NCBI GenBank assembly: GCA_001899205.1
Contig: MKVL01000030.1
Location: 163,947 to 227,946, forward strand
Length of the DNA stretch: 64,000 bases
Direction of reading: 5' to 3'
Origin: Mesorhizobium sp. 65-26
GTDB taxonomy: Bacteria; Pseudomonadota; Alphaproteobacteria; Rhizobiales; Rhizobiaceae
Part shown: in pieces, positions 38,811 through 49,110 of the stretch
Numbering within the stretch: position 1 is the first letter of the stretch
How the letters are laid out: the number at the start of each line of letters is the position of its first letter
Notes under the pieces: generated by a model
The model's input: only the letters and a program-made list of their open reading frames with translations
Told to the model about the DNA's origin: nothing
Databases searched by the model: none
Position numbers and translations under genes: made by a program

Positions 38811-39186
38811 ATCGCGTCGGGCTCGGTGTCGGCCAGCAGGCCACGTGGGCAGATCAAGAGCGGAAGACGTTCGGACCGAAGGCTTCCTGACTCCCTTCGT
38901 TTCCGCCGCATTTTCACGATGCCAAGTGAATCGCTTGGCTGCAAAAGGCCCCCGCCGACGCGGCGCCTCAATACGCCAGCCGAAACGACGACGCAAGCAT
39001 GTCTGTCAAAAGGCCGTGCGTAACGTTTCAAAAGTCGTTTCCATGTTGCGGATCCCGCCTCACCCAGTCCGCGATCGGACGCAAAACCGGATTCTGCTTT
39101 TTCTGATCGCGCTTGGATGCTAAACGCGCGCGTTCATGCACGCTAAGCCCGGCCGGAGCGACCGGGGCACATTCGGGAAAGAAAAA
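38811..39186. other. Intergenic region between the envelope operon and tyrS
   Basis: No supported gene. It must hold divergent promoters for the GT2 operon and tyrS. A repeat-like stretch GCAAAACCGGATTCTGCTTT at 39079-39098, followed by TTCTGATCGCGCTT, resembles degenerate Rhizobiales palindromes but is not well paired. Nothing else stands out. Confidence 0.5.
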
Positions 39187-40440
39187 ATGTCCGCCTTCAA
39201 GTCCGATTTCCTGCGCACGATGAGTGAGCGCGGCTTCATCCACCAGACTTCGGATGACGCCGGCCTCGACCAGCTCTTCGCCAGGGAGATCGTGACCGCC
39301 TATATCGGCTTCGACGCGACGGCCAGGAGCCTGCATGCCGGCTCACTGATCCAGATCATGATGCTGCACTGGCTGCAGAAAACCGGCCATCGACCGATCG
39401 CCCTGATGGGTGGCGGCACCTCGATGATCGGCGATCCCTCGTTCAAGGACGAGGCGCGCAAGCTGCTCACGCCGCAGGACATCGACGACAATCTCGTCGG
39501 CATCCGCCGCAACTTCGCGCCCTACCTCAATTTCGGCGACGGGCCGAACGACGCCGTCATGATCAACAACGCCGACTGGCTGATGCAGATCAACTACGTC
39601 AACTTCCTGCGCGACGTGGGGCGGCATTTCTCCGTCAACCGCATGCTGGCCTTCGATTCCGTCAAGCTCAGGCTCGATCGCGAACAGTCGCTGTCCTTCC
39701 TCGAATTCAACTACATGATCCTGCAGGCCTACGACTTCGTGGAGCTGTACAAGCGGCTGGGCTGCCGGCTGCAGATGGGCGGCTCCGATCAATGGGGCAA
39801 CATCGTCAACGGCATCGACCTTGGCCGGCGCATGGAAGACGCACAGCTCTATGCCTTGACCACTCCCCTGCTGACCACCTCGTCCGGCGCCAAGATGGGC
39901 AAGTCCGCCTCGGGCGCCGTCTGGCTCGACGGCGACATGCTGTCGCCGTACGAATTCTGGCAGTACTGGCGCAACACCGAGGACGCCGATGTCGGGCGTT
40001 TCCTCAAGCTCTACACCACCCTGCCGCTCGGCGAGGTCGCACGCCTGGCGCAGCTTGGCGGCGCCGAGATCAACGAAGCCAAGAAGGTGCTGGCCACCGA
40101 GATCACCGCCATGCTGCACGGCCGCGCCGCGGCCGAAAGCGCCAGCGACACGGCGCGCAAGACCTTCGAGGAAGGCGCGCTCGCCGAGACGCTGCCGACG
40201 GTCGAGGTCGACGCAAGCGCCCTCGAGGCCGGCATCGGCGTGCTGTCGCTGCTGGTCAGCGCCGGCCTGGCGTCGTCCAACGGCGAGGCGCGCCGGCATA
40301 TCCAAGGCGGCGCCGTGCGCCTCAACGACCAGCCGGTCGCCGATGACCGGCGCACGGTCACGGCTCAGGACTTGAGTCCGGAAAAGGTCGTAAAGCTCTC
40401 GGTCGGCAAGAAAAAGCACGTTCTGGTGCGGCCGGCCTGA
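39187..40440 (+). CDS. tyrS: Tyrosyl-tRNA synthetase
   Basis: Class I synthetase that charges tRNA-Tyr. 417 residues from the ATG at 39187, which follows GGGAAAG and begins the usual N-terminus. The HIGH-equivalent is in [14 protein letters not shown], with [12 protein letters not shown] for tyrosine and AMP binding and the KMSKS loop as KMGKS in [19 protein letters not shown]-terminal S4-like RNA-binding domain (about 350-410) ends [16 protein letters not shown]. Seventeen upstream in-frame codons were rejected. Confidence 0.97.
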   Translation: MSAFKSDFLRTMSERGFIHQTSDDAGLDQLFAREIVTAYIGFDATARSLHAGSLIQIMMLHWLQKTGHRPIALMGGGTSMIGDPSFKDEARKLLTPQDIDDNLVGIRRNFAPYLNFGDGPNDAVMINNADWLMQINYVNFLRDVGRHFSVNRMLAFDSVKLRLDREQSLSFLEFNYMILQAYDFVELYKRLGCRLQMGGSDQWGNIVNGIDLGRRMEDAQLYALTTPLLTTSSGAKMGKSASGAVWLDGDMLSPYEFWQYWRNTEDADVGRFLKLYTTLPLGEVARLAQLGGAEINEAKKVLATEITAMLHGRAAAESASDTARKTFEEGALAETLPTVEVDASALEAGIGVLSLLVSAGLASSNGEARRHIQGGAVRLNDQPVADDRRTVTAQDLSPEKVVKLSVGKKKHVLVRPA

Positions 40441-40446
40441 CCTGAC

Positions 40447-40525
40447 GCCGGGGACACTTTGCTTTCCATCCGAGCCAGCCTGTCGACGACGGCTCACTGG
40501 ATGGCAGGTGGACTGTCCCCTGAGG
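40447..40525. repeat. Nested inverted repeat between tyrS and the AsmA-like gene
   Basis: Outer arms GCCGGGGACA / TGTCCCCTGAGGC enclose inner arms CCATCCGAGCC / GGCTCACTGGATGG. It fills the convergent space between two stops and could terminate both transcripts. GGGGACA/TGTCCCC palindromes are a common rhizobial intergenic motif. Confidence 0.6.
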
Positions 40526-40538
40526 CGATTGGAATTGC

Positions 40539-43500
40539 CTATCTGAACTCGAAGATCGAGCGGAAGATTCCCGGCGCGATCACCGACAGCGGGTTGATGT
40601 CCAGATTGGGCTTGTTGGCGTTGCCCTTGAGCCGGTAGGTCACGCCGATCAGCCCGCGATCGCGTCCATTGCCCAGAAGCGCGCCGACGAGCGGCAGTTC
40701 GCCGAAGATCCGGTTGACACCATAGGCCGGCATGAAGGTGCCGGTCATGTCCATGTTGTTGTTCTCGTCGTAGAGCGTGCCCTGGAACGTGGTACCGATG
40801 CGCGGGCCGCGCAGCACGCCGTTGGCGAGTTTCAGATAGCCGGTCCCCTTGTCGATCTCGGCGAAGCCGCGCTCGAATTTGACCCTCGACGTATCGAGAT
40901 TTCCCTTCACCGCTTCGTTCAGGCTGCGCTTGTCGCCCGCGGGCGTGGTCGAGACGATCGAGGCGAGCTTGGGTTCGTTGACGACGAAGAAGTTGGATGT
41001 ATCCACCTGCCCTCTCATAGGCCCGTCGCTCGCCCCGGAGAGCGCGAGGGTGATCGAGCCGCCCTCCATGTGCTCGTAGATGTTGAGGAAACGCAGCACC
41101 GCGCCGGCGTCGGTGGATTTCACTGAAAGGGCGCGGCGGCCGCCTCCAGCCGTGTTGCTGATCGCGATCCCGGCGCCGGAGCTGGCCACGGCGCTGACAT
41201 TGAGCCCATTCACCTTGGAGCCCGCGCCGCTGTAGTCCAGTTGGAGGTTCGACAGCTTCTCGTCGTGGAAGCCGGTGAGTGAATCGATGTTGGCCGAAAC
41301 GGTGATCGCATCCGTGCCTGTGGCCTTGGTCGCGGTGTCGACGTCCGACGTGAACTGCTTGATCAGCGAGCGCGCGTCGAGCGCATTGCCCCGGACGTCG
41401 ACGGCGTAGCCCTTGCCCGATCGCTTGACCGATACCGCGACGTCGTCGCCCCGGTTGAGCGTCACCTTGCTGAAGCGCGCGGACGACAGGGCGCCGTTGA
41501 CCAGAACGACATTGCCGCCGATCGAGAACGTCTTTCCCGAAAGATCGAAGTCGGACAGCGTCGTGGTATCGCCGGTCTTCGTCATGTTGAAGTTGACGCT
41601 GGCAGGGATGCCGGCCCCCTTGCTCCAACCGGCCCAGGGAATATCCAACCGGGCGTTGGTGAGGTCGGCCGAGACGCTCTGGGCACTGCCGCCGCTCTTG
41701 TCGACGGCCACCTTGATCGTTCCGGCGAGCAGCGGCGCAAGACCGGGCATGGCCGTCGCGCGCGTCTTGTCGTCGAGCACCAGCGCTACCTTGCGGCTGC
41801 GTGCCGGCCCGTTGTCCTCCAGCGGCTCGACGAGATCGAGTTCGGCCGGGATGCCGTTCAGTTGCGCCTTGGCCGAAATCACGGCCTTGGTCGGCTCGAC
41901 GGTGATGGACCCGTCGGCGTCCGTCACGGTCTGTCCCTCAAAGGGCTTGGCCAGCGAAAGCCCCTTGTAGTCGAGCGCCACCAGCCAATTCAGTTTCGAG
42001 CTGTCGACGCCCGACTGTAGAGGGATGTCGGCCTTGACGTGCCCGGATACGGTGCCGGACAGATCCTCCGGCGCAAGGCCGACATGGCGCATGGCGTTGA
42101 TCGGCTCGTAGGAGGCGAGTTCGGCGATCGCCGGCGCATCGCCGGCCACGTCAATGTCGAGCGACCCGATTACCGGCGGATGATTGGCTTCCTTCACGCT
42201 CAGCGTGCCGTTGTGCGCCTCCACCGTGCGGCCACTGGGCATATAGACGGTGCCTGACGAAAGCGCGATATCGACATCGTTGCCGCGGAAATCGACCACG
42301 CCGACGGCGTCGCGTACCGGAGGTATGCGGCCGGCCGTATCGAAGCGCGAACCTTCGATCTGGAAGCGGCCGAAGACTTCATCGGCTGACAGCGGAACAC
42401 CATTGCCAAGCCGGCCCGGCACGACCCTGAACTGCAGGCTGGCGTCGACGACACGACCGCCGAACAGGTTCTGTAGCACCCACAGCCGCGCATTGTGGGC
42501 CGAGAACCACGGCCAAAGCTGCTTCACGTGCGAGACCAGCATGTCGTGCACGTTCAAGGCAACCGATATGCCGGGCGCTTTCCCATCCACGAACGCCACC
42601 GTGGCCGTGCCCTCCACATCGGAGCCGGGAGCGGAACGGACCGCGATCTGATCGGCCACCAATGTCTGGCTGGCCACTTTGTAGACCCCCGCGATGCGGG
42701 CAAGGAACGTAAGAGCGGGCTCTGGCGATTCCGAAGGCGCGAGCGTCGATCCGTCGCTTGTCAGGTCGTAGCGATAGGCCGGCTCATCCCCTGCCGTACC
42801 GGAAGCCGGCCTTGGGCCCACCGAGCCCACGAAGTCGAACGTCGAACGTTCGGTCTTCATCCGCAGCCTGTCCACGGCAACCTTGTTCGTGCCGCTTGCC
42901 AGCGTTGCATCGAGATCGACGTCGGCCGGCAGAAGCCCGCGCGGCCCTAGGTCGATGACGGAGCCGGCGGACGACAGCGACACGACCAGCCGAGACGTAT
43001 CCGTGCTCGCCCCCTGCGCGCCGGACAGCTTCAGCGAAACGGCGCCCAGCTTCATTCCCTGTGCCGCGTCGTCCCCGCCAGCCAGCCGCATGTTTGCATC
43101 GAGCGCCGCGATACGGCCGGTGGCGGCGTCGCGCGTGGCGGACGCGGCCAGGGTCAACGCCCTGCCGTCGATATCGGTGTCGGCGCTGATCTTCAGTCCG
43201 CCGGAGCCGGATTGCGTCACCCTTGCATCGGCGATCCTGACGGACCGGACCGGTGCATGTTCGGTCAGCACGAACTCCACATTGCTGAGATCGATGCGAC
43301 GCAACGAGTCCTCGCGGATCGCGTCGAGCGCAAGGTTGATGTTGGCGAACACCGCGCCGATCAACTTGTCGGGATCGACAAGGCCTTCCGCGTTGCGCAA
43401 GCCGGCCGCCCAGTCGCCCTGGGACGGCATCGCTGCCATGACGATGCGCGCGTCCGATATCTTGGCGCTGCTAAGCCGCACCTCACCCCACAGCAGCGGT

Positions 43501-43916
43501 ATCAACCGGACGCCGAAACGGACACGGCCGGCATCCGCCATCGGCTTGCCGTCGGCGGTCTTCAGGCTGACATCGCTGACCTGCAGCGCCACGAAGCTCG
43601 ACCCGTCGAGGGTGATTCGCGCAGGACCGACCTCGGCATTCACGTCGACGCCGGCCAATTTCTCGACGGCGAGTTCCGCCTCGGCGCGCAATCTTTCGGA
43701 GCCGACGCCGGAAATGCCTACGAGATAGACCGCGGCGGCGGCAAGCGCGACAAGGACCGCGAAGCCCACGCCAATGCGCGCCAGGATGCGAAATCCCCGC
43801 CCGATCGCGGCCTGGCCAAGCGGGGGAACGCGGCACGCGGACGGCATGGTTCCAAGATCCGTGATTTCGTCACGCCTGAACCTGATCTTCTCGTGCCGCG
43901 GTTGCTCCTGACCCAC
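40539..43916 (-). CDS. Large AsmA-like (YhdP/DUF3971 type) envelope protein
   Basis: 1125-residue protein: short basic cytosolic N-terminus, one membrane helix (about 44-68, ILARIGVGFAVLVALAAAAVYLV), then a very long beta-rich periplasmic region with repeated V/D/G strands. The end contains the AsmA C-terminal pattern (GTTFQGTLYDENNNMDMTGTFMP and GRDRGLIGVTYRLKGNANKP). Family members form bridge-like tunnels thought to carry phospholipid to the outer membrane. GTG at 43916 gives the full form; ATG at 43847 is a possible start that keeps the helix. Divergent from bcp. Confidence 0.87.
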   Translation of the reverse strand: MGQEQPRHEKIRFRRDEITDLGTMPSACRVPPLGQAAIGRGFRILARIGVGFAVLVALAAAAVYLVGISGVGSERLRAEAELAVEKLAGVDVNAEVGPARITLDGSSFVALQVSDVSLKTADGKPMADAGRVRFGVRLIPLLWGEVRLSSAKISDARIVMAAMPSQGDWAAGLRNAEGLVDPDKLIGAVFANINLALDAIREDSLRRIDLSNVEFVLTEHAPVRSVRIADARVTQSGSGGLKISADTDIDGRALTLAASATRDAATGRIAALDANMRLAGGDDAAQGMKLGAVSLKLSGAQGASTDTSRLVVSLSSAGSVIDLGPRGLLPADVDLDATLASGTNKVAVDRLRMKTERSTFDFVGSVGPRPASGTAGDEPAYRYDLTSDGSTLAPSESPEPALTFLARIAGVYKVASQTLVADQIAVRSAPGSDVEGTATVAFVDGKAPGISVALNVHDMLVSHVKQLWPWFSAHNARLWVLQNLFGGRVVDASLQFRVVPGRLGNGVPLSADEVFGRFQIEGSRFDTAGRIPPVRDAVGVVDFRGNDVDIALSSGTVYMPSGRTVEAHNGTLSVKEANHPPVIGSLDIDVAGDAPAIAELASYEPINAMRHVGLAPEDLSGTVSGHVKADIPLQSGVDSSKLNWLVALDYKGLSLAKPFEGQTVTDADGSITVEPTKAVISAKAQLNGIPAELDLVEPLEDNGPARSRKVALVLDDKTRATAMPGLAPLLAGTIKVAVDKSGGSAQSVSADLTNARLDIPWAGWSKGAGIPASVNFNMTKTGDTTTLSDFDLSGKTFSIGGNVVLVNGALSSARFSKVTLNRGDDVAVSVKRSGKGYAVDVRGNALDARSLIKQFTSDVDTATKATGTDAITVSANIDSLTGFHDEKLSNLQLDYSGAGSKVNGLNVSAVASSGAGIAISNTAGGGRRALSVKSTDAGAVLRFLNIYEHMEGGSITLALSGASDGPMRGQVDTSNFFVVNEPKLASIVSTTPAGDKRSLNEAVKGNLDTSRVKFERGFAEIDKGTGYLKLANGVLRGPRIGTTFQGTLYDENNNMDMTGTFMPAYGVNRIFGELPLVGALLGNGRDRGLIGVTYRLKGNANKPNLDINPLSVIAPGIFRSIFEFR

Positions 43917-44010
43917 GCAATATCCCGTTGTACCAATCGATCGTGGACGAATCCCGGCCCGACACTATATCGATGCTGCTTCGCGCGTAACCTTAAACAA
44001 GGGCACTGAT

Positions 44011-44478
44011 ATGGCTGATCTCAACGTGGGCGATCCCGCTCCGCAATTCGACTTGCCGCGCGATGGCGGCCAATCGATCAGACTGGCGGATTTTTCCGGA
44101 AAACCCGTCGTCCTCTACTTCTATCCGCAGGACGACACGCCGGGCTGCACCACCGAGGCCATCGACTTCTCGCGCCTGAAGCCCGAATTCGAAAAGACCG
44201 GCACGACGGTGATCGGCCTGTCTCCCGACAACGTCAAGAAGCACGACAAGTTCAAGACCAAGCATGGCCTGACCGTCGATCTCGCCAGCGACCCGGAACG
44301 CCAGGTGATCGAGGCCTATCACCTGTGGGTCGAGAAGACGATGTACGGCCGCAAATACATGGGCGTCGAGCGCGCGACATTCCTCATCGGCGCCGATGGC
44401 CGGATCGCGCGGATATGGCGCAACGTCAAAGTGAAAGGCCACGCCGAGGACGTGCTGGAGGCCGTCCGCGCCCTCTGA
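44011..44478 (+). CDS. bcp: Peroxiredoxin, BCP/PrxQ family
   Basis: Thiol peroxidase that reduces hydrogen peroxide and organic peroxides. 155 residues. Catalytic Cys46 in FYPQDDTPGCTTEAIDF. There is no other cysteine in the protein, so it lacks the resolving cysteine found five residues downstream in E. coli Bcp and must be a 1-Cys type resolved by another thiol such as glutaredoxin. Later RATFLIGADGRIARIW is conserved. Divergent from the AsmA-like gene; its 94-base upstream gap must carry both promoters. Confidence 0.95.
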   Translation: MADLNVGDPAPQFDLPRDGGQSIRLADFSGKPVVLYFYPQDDTPGCTTEAIDFSRLKPEFEKTGTTVIGLSPDNVKKHDKFKTKHGLTVDLASDPERQVIEAYHLWVEKTMYGRKYMGVERATFLIGADGRIARIWRNVKVKGHAEDVLEAVRAL

Positions 44479-44604
44479 GGTTCAGACCTCCTCTCCTGAC
44501 CACGATCGGCGGCGCGGCGGGCGTTCGAGCAGGCGCCCGCAAAGCTTTGTTAACCTTAATATTGTGTAGTCCGTGGCCAGGTGTAGTAACGAAAGCTTGG
44601 TCCC

Positions 44605-45885
44605 GTGAGCGCAACCGGTCAGTCAGCGGTCTTCGGCAGACGCAAGGAACCCCACACAGTCATCATCGCCCGTGGCAATGAGATAAGGCACTTCACGGTA
44701 AGGCCCTGGATGGCCGCGTTTTTCGGCTCGGCCCTGGCCGCCGTCGTGATCGGTTATCTCCTGGCGACATCCTATCTGGTCCTGCGCGACGACCTCATCG
44801 GCGCGACGACCGCGCGGCAGGCGCGCATGCAACAGGCTTACGAAGACCGCATCTCGGCGCTTCGCGCCCAGGTCGACAGGATCACGAGCCGCCAACTCCT
44901 CGACCAGAAACTCATGGAGACGAAGGTCAGCGAACTGCTCGAGCGGCAGAACCAGCTCAGCCAGCGGCATGGCCGCCTCGGCCCGTTGCTGGATCGCGCC
45001 GAGAGCGAAGTCGGGGCCGCGCCTGACGACACGCCCCCGGATCGCAAGCCCGAACACCGCGCCGACGCGACCGGCGGCATCAGTCAGGCGCAGAGCTATT
45101 CCGTCGCCAGCCTCGCAGCCAAGGACACGCGACCGTTCTCGTTGTGGTCGACGCGCTCCGATCCGCTCGAGGTGGAATCGGCGGCTGATCGGGCCGACAA
45201 GCTGTTCGTCTCGATCAACAAGTCGCTCAAGTCCATTGAAAGCGAACAGCTAAGCCGTATCACCACGCTTGCCGACAACGCCTACAAGAACGCCGACGCC
45301 ATCACCCAGGCGCTCGAAGCCGCCGGCCTGCCGGTGGACAGCGAATTCGGCAAGAGCGATGTGGGCGGCCCGCTGATACCGCTCGACAGTTCGATGATCT
45401 TCGACAGCAAGGTCAAGGAACTGGACGAGGCGCTGGACGCCCTCGACCACCTGAAGAAGGAAGCGCGGCAGCTTCCCCTGGCCAACCCCGCGCCCGGGCG
45501 TTCGGTCACGAGCCCATTCGGCGTCCGCACCGACCCCATCCTCGGCACCGCCGCGCTGCACTCCGGCATGGATTTCCGCGCCCCCATGGGCATGCCGGCC
45601 AAGGTCACCGCCCCTGGTGTCGTCACCAAGGCCGGGTGGAACGGCGGCTATGGCCGCATGGTCGAGGTCGACCATGGCAATGGCTTCGCCACTCGCTACG
45701 GACACCTGAGCGAGATCGATGTCGCCGTCGGCCAGAAAGTCGACGCCGGCACGATCATCGGCAAGACCGGCAGCAGCGGCCGCTCGACCGGCCCACACCT
45801 GCACTACGAAGTCCGCCACAATGGCGAGGCGATCGATCCGTTGCGCTTCCTGACCGTCGGCAAGAAAGTCTCCCAGTACCTCTAG
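44605..45885 (+). CDS. Membrane-anchored M23 family metallopeptidase (LytM domain)
   Basis: 426-residue envelope protein. A short cytosolic N-terminus, one membrane helix at about 36-60 (MAAFFGSALAAVVIGYLLATSYL), a coiled coil (about 68-125, rich in R, Q, E), a linker, then a C-terminal LytM/M23 domain from about 300. Zinc ligands are intact: HSGMDFRAP, GFATRYGHLS, and GPHLHYEVRHNG. It may cut peptidoglycan cross-links or, like EnvC-type proteins, activate an amidase, though all ligands argue for an active enzyme. GTG start. Confidence 0.92.
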   Translation: MSATGQSAVFGRRKEPHTVIIARGNEIRHFTVRPWMAAFFGSALAAVVIGYLLATSYLVLRDDLIGATTARQARMQQAYEDRISALRAQVDRITSRQLLDQKLMETKVSELLERQNQLSQRHGRLGPLLDRAESEVGAAPDDTPPDRKPEHRADATGGISQAQSYSVASLAAKDTRPFSLWSTRSDPLEVESAADRADKLFVSINKSLKSIESEQLSRITTLADNAYKNADAITQALEAAGLPVDSEFGKSDVGGPLIPLDSSMIFDSKVKELDEALDALDHLKKEARQLPLANPAPGRSVTSPFGVRTDPILGTAALHSGMDFRAPMGMPAKVTAPGVVTKAGWNGGYGRMVEVDHGNGFATRYGHLSEIDVAVGQKVDAGTIIGKTGSSGRSTGPHLHYEVRHNGEAIDPLRFLTVGKKVSQYL

Positions 45886-46084
45886 GACCATCGACCCCGC
45901 GGGTTACTCTGCACAAAGCCGTCGGTTGAAGTGGCCTGCCCAAGTTGCTTCCCTGCCCCAATATTTCCCGAGAGGCCCGATATGGCTCCTTCGCCACTTG
46001 TCGGCAGGCCTCGAACTATTTTTGAATTCCATTTGACTGAATAAATCTTCGGTGCCAGATTTGGGCCTCTTGAGGGCGCACGTC

Positions 46085-47254
46085 ATGGCACTGCGGGGGA
46101 CGAATCAGGAATTCGGGCGGCCGTACAACCGCCGCATCGTGCTCGAATCCATTCGCCTTCATGGTCCCCTCGCCCGCGGCGACATCGCAAGGCGTGTCGG
46201 CCTCACCGTGCAGACCGTTTCGACCATCGTGCGTGAGCTCGAGGAGCAGGGCTATATCCTGTCCGTGCGCGAGGAGCCCAAGGGGCGCGGGCTTCCGCCG
46301 GCGACGCTGCGCATCAATCCCGAAGGCGGCTACGCGGTGGGCATCCATGTCACGCCGCTGGGCATCAACGCGGCGCTGATCAACCTCCGCGGCGACGTCA
46401 TCGACAGCAGCCATCGCGAAGCGCCGAACGCCACGCCCGACCTTGCCTTCGACCTGATCGGCCAGATGGTGCCGGACCTCACCCGGTTACGCCCCGGCGG
46501 ACGCGTGCTCGGCATCGGCATGGCCCTTCCCGGACCATTCGGGGTGGAATCGATGAGCTTTGTCGGCCCTACCACCATGGCTGGCTGGAAGGACGTGGCG
46601 CTGCGGGAGCGGTTGGCCGCGACGACGGGCCTTCCGGCCTTCTTCGAGACCGACATGGCGGCCGCCGCCATGGGCGAGCGTCTCTATGGGCTGGGGGCGG
46701 CCTACGCGGACTATTATTACCTCTATTTTGGTGTCGGCCTCGGCGGCGTCATGGTGCATGACGGCACAGCCTTGCGCGGCGCCTGGGGGAACGCCGGCGA
46801 AATCGGCCACATCCCGGCCGTGCCTGGAGGCGAGCCCTGCCCCTGCGGCAACAGCGGCTGCCTCGAGCGTTATCTCTCGCTGGAAGCGCTGCGCCGCTGG
46901 AACGGCAGCGAGGCCGATTGGGTGAAAGAGATCAGCCCGATCTTCCACAGCGCCATCGCGACCATAGAGAACCTGTTCGACCCTGAAACGGTCATTCTGG
47001 GAGGGCTTGCCTCCACCGAACTGCTGGAGCGGCTCGCCGCGACGGCGGCCGACGGGCTTCGCAATTCGGTTTCGGCGCGAACGGACCGCACCTCGCCACG
47101 CGTCGTCGTGGCCAGCGGCGGCCAGCACGCGGTGTTGCGCGGCGCCGCCGCGCTTGCCGTGTCGGGCGTTCTTTCGCCCCGCTTCGGACAGATTTTCACA
47201 GCCGATCGCGATCGTGGACGCGATCCGCTCAATGGCAGGGAGATCGCCGCATGA
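46085..47254 (+). CDS. ROK family transcriptional regulator
   Basis: 389-residue sugar-sensing regulator: N-terminal winged HTH (about 15-65, GPLARGDIARRVGLTVQTVSTI) fused to a ROK domain with the zinc motif CPCGNSGCLE. Typically represses sugar transport and catabolic genes and responds to the sugar or its phosphate. ATG at 46085 follows GAGGG; a GTG 11 codons earlier is possible. Its stop overlaps the ATPase start (ATGA), so it heads the operon ROK-ATPase-SBP-permease-SDR and likely regulates it. Confidence 0.93.
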   Translation: MALRGTNQEFGRPYNRRIVLESIRLHGPLARGDIARRVGLTVQTVSTIVRELEEQGYILSVREEPKGRGLPPATLRINPEGGYAVGIHVTPLGINAALINLRGDVIDSSHREAPNATPDLAFDLIGQMVPDLTRLRPGGRVLGIGMALPGPFGVESMSFVGPTTMAGWKDVALRERLAATTGLPAFFETDMAAAAMGERLYGLGAAYADYYYLYFGVGLGGVMVHDGTALRGAWGNAGEIGHIPAVPGGEPCPCGNSGCLERYLSLEALRRWNGSEADWVKEISPIFHSAIATIENLFDPETVILGGLASTELLERLAATAADGLRNSVSARTDRTSPRVVVASGGQHAVLRGAAALAVSGVLSPRFGQIFTADRDRGRDPLNGREIAA

Positions 47255-48015
47255 CCGCCCCCTTGCTGGTGCTGGAGAACGTCACCAAGAACTACGGCGC
47301 CATCCAGGCGCTGAGGGGCATAAGCTTCTCGATCGGCCGGGGCGAGGTCGTGGCCCTGCTCGGCGACAATGGCGCGGGCAAGTCGACGCTGGTCAAGATC
47401 ATCGCCGGCGGCCTCGAGCCGAGCTCGGGTCGCATGCTGTTCGAAGGCAAGGAGTTCCTCGCCAGGTCCCCGGCCGAGGCCAAGGCGGCCGGCATCGAGA
47501 CCGTCTATCAAGACCTGTCGCTGTGCACCAACGTGGACGTCGTGGCCAACTTCTTCATGGGCCGCGAGATGACGCGCAAGGTACTCGGCGTCCCGATCCT
47601 CGACGAGCGCGGCATGGAGCAGGTGGTGGCCAAGGCGCTCGCCAATGCCGGCACCCGCATCCCGTCGCTGCGCACCAAGGTCGAGCATCTCTCGGGCGGT
47701 CAGCGGCAGGCGATCGAGCTCAACCGTTTCGTCCACTGGGGCGGCAAGCTGGTGCTGCTTGACGAACCGTTCGCGGCATTAGGCGTCGAACAGACGCGGC
47801 GCGGACTGGACATGATCCGCCAGGTGGCGAACCAGGGCATCGGCGTCGTCATCATCACCCACATCATGCAACAGGCCTTTCAGGTCGCCGACCGGATCGT
47901 GGTGATCCGCCAGGGCGTCGTGGCGGGCGATGTCGCGCGCAACAAAACAAGTCCCGACGCGGTGATCAACATGATTACCGGAGAAACGCTTGCCGGTGCC
48001 GGATCGGCAGGCTGA
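47251..48015 (+). CDS. ABC sugar transporter ATPase, single-domain FrcA-like
   Basis: 254-residue ATP-binding protein of the ribose/fructose (CUT2) class, with a single nucleotide-binding domain rather than the usual fused pair. Walker A GDNGAGKST, signature LSGGQRQAIELNRF, H-loop IITHIMQQAF. Walker B reads LVLLDEPFAALGVEQ, where CUT2 relatives normally have DEPTAAL, and the usual IARA after the signature is ELNRF. Both are unusual. Start overlaps the ROK stop. Cognate SBP and permease follow. Confidence 0.92.
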   Translation: MTAPLLVLENVTKNYGAIQALRGISFSIGRGEVVALLGDNGAGKSTLVKIIAGGLEPSSGRMLFEGKEFLARSPAEAKAAGIETVYQDLSLCTNVDVVANFFMGREMTRKVLGVPILDERGMEQVVAKALANAGTRIPSLRTKVEHLSGGQRQAIELNRFVHWGGKLVLLDEPFAALGVEQTRRGLDMIRQVANQGIGVVIITHIMQQAFQVADRIVVIRQGVVAGDVARNKTSPDAVINMITGETLAGAGSAG

Positions 48016-48054
48016 GGGACAAACGAGGGGTCCGGCGCAAGAGGAGCGAACGAC

Positions 48055-49095
48055 ATGAAGCGAATACTTCTTTCTGTCTTCGGTATCCTGGCATTGGTCG
48101 TTGCCACGCTCACGCCGGCATTCGCCCAGTCCAAGGGAACCGTCTACTACCTGGTCCCGACCCTGCTCGATGAGTTCCAGACCGGCTCGGTGAGCGCGCT
48201 GGAGCTGTTCCTGAAACAGGTCGGCTATGAAATGAAGACGCTGAACGCCGACAACAAGACGGATGCTCAGCAGTCGCAGATGAACGACGTCATCGCGTTG
48301 AAGCCGAAGGCGATCATCCTTGCCGCGGTCGATTTCAACGCGCTCAAGCCGTCCGTCGAGGCGGCCCGCGCCGCCGGCATACCGGTCGTCGAGTTCGACC
48401 GCCAGATCACCGCCACCCCGTCCGATTTCACTTCGGTGGCGGGGACGATCGAGATTGGCTATGTCGCCGCCGAGCAGGCCGAGAAGCTGCTCAAGGCCAA
48501 GAACGGATCGGTGAAGGGCAAGGTCCTGCAGGTGCTCGGCGACCCCGGTGATCCCTACACGCTCGACATCCAGAAGGGCTTCGAGGAGAAGATGAAGGCC
48601 TTCCCGGACGTCAAGATCATCTCGCTGCCGGCCATGCAGTGGGAAGCCAGCAACGCCGGCACCATCGTCGCCGACCAGATGCTCGCCAACCCCGACATCG
48701 ACCTGATCTTCAGCCACGCCGCCCATCTTTCGGTTGCCGCCGTCGCCTCGCTCGAGGCCGCTGGCAAGAAGCCCGGCGACGTCATGCTGATGAGCTCGAA
48801 CGGCGCTCCGGTCGGTCTCGACCTGATCCGCAAGGGATGGCTCAACGTCGAAGTCGAGCAGCCGCTCTACGCGCAGGCGGCGGCGGTCGCCATGTTCATG
48901 GACAAGATCGCCAACAAGCAGGAACTCAAGCCCGGCGAATATGACGTGCTCGGCCTGAAATCGACCCTGACCAAGGAAGCCTGGGGCCCGAACATCAAGA
49001 TCCCCGGCGCCGCCATCACCAAGGAAAACGTCGACAATCCGGCCTTCTGGGGCAACCAGAAGCCGCCGACGGAAACGGTGAAGTCGGTAGAATAA
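48055..49095 (+). CDS. Periplasmic sugar-binding protein, ribose/type I class
   Basis: 346-residue periplasmic binding protein (PBP type I, RbsB-like). Signal peptide [24 protein letters not shown]. Core features: [38 protein letters not shown] (split over two strands), [26 protein letters not shown] and [14 protein letters not shown]. Sugar not predictable; the D at AADNK and VEFDR suit a pyranose. Followed by a strong stem-loop at 49111-49178 before the permease gene. Confidence 0.92.
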   Translation: MKRILLSVFGILALVVATLTPAFAQSKGTVYYLVPTLLDEFQTGSVSALELFLKQVGYEMKTLNADNKTDAQQSQMNDVIALKPKAIILAAVDFNALKPSVEAARAAGIPVVEFDRQITATPSDFTSVAGTIEIGYVAAEQAEKLLKAKNGSVKGKVLQVLGDPGDPYTLDIQKGFEEKMKAFPDVKIISLPAMQWEASNAGTIVADQMLANPDIDLIFSHAAHLSVAAVASLEAAGKKPGDVMLMSSNGAPVGLDLIRKGWLNVEVEQPLYAQAAAVAMFMDKIANKQELKPGEYDVLGLKSTLTKEAWGPNIKIPGAAITKENVDNPAFWGNQKPPTETVKSVE

Positions 49096-49110
49096 GCAAG
49101 CCGACCGATC

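Noticed and set aside
39343-41628. 761-residue open frame on the minus strand
   Set aside because: Antisense to tyrS and in the wrong frame of the AsmA-like gene; it joins two unrelated shadow regions.
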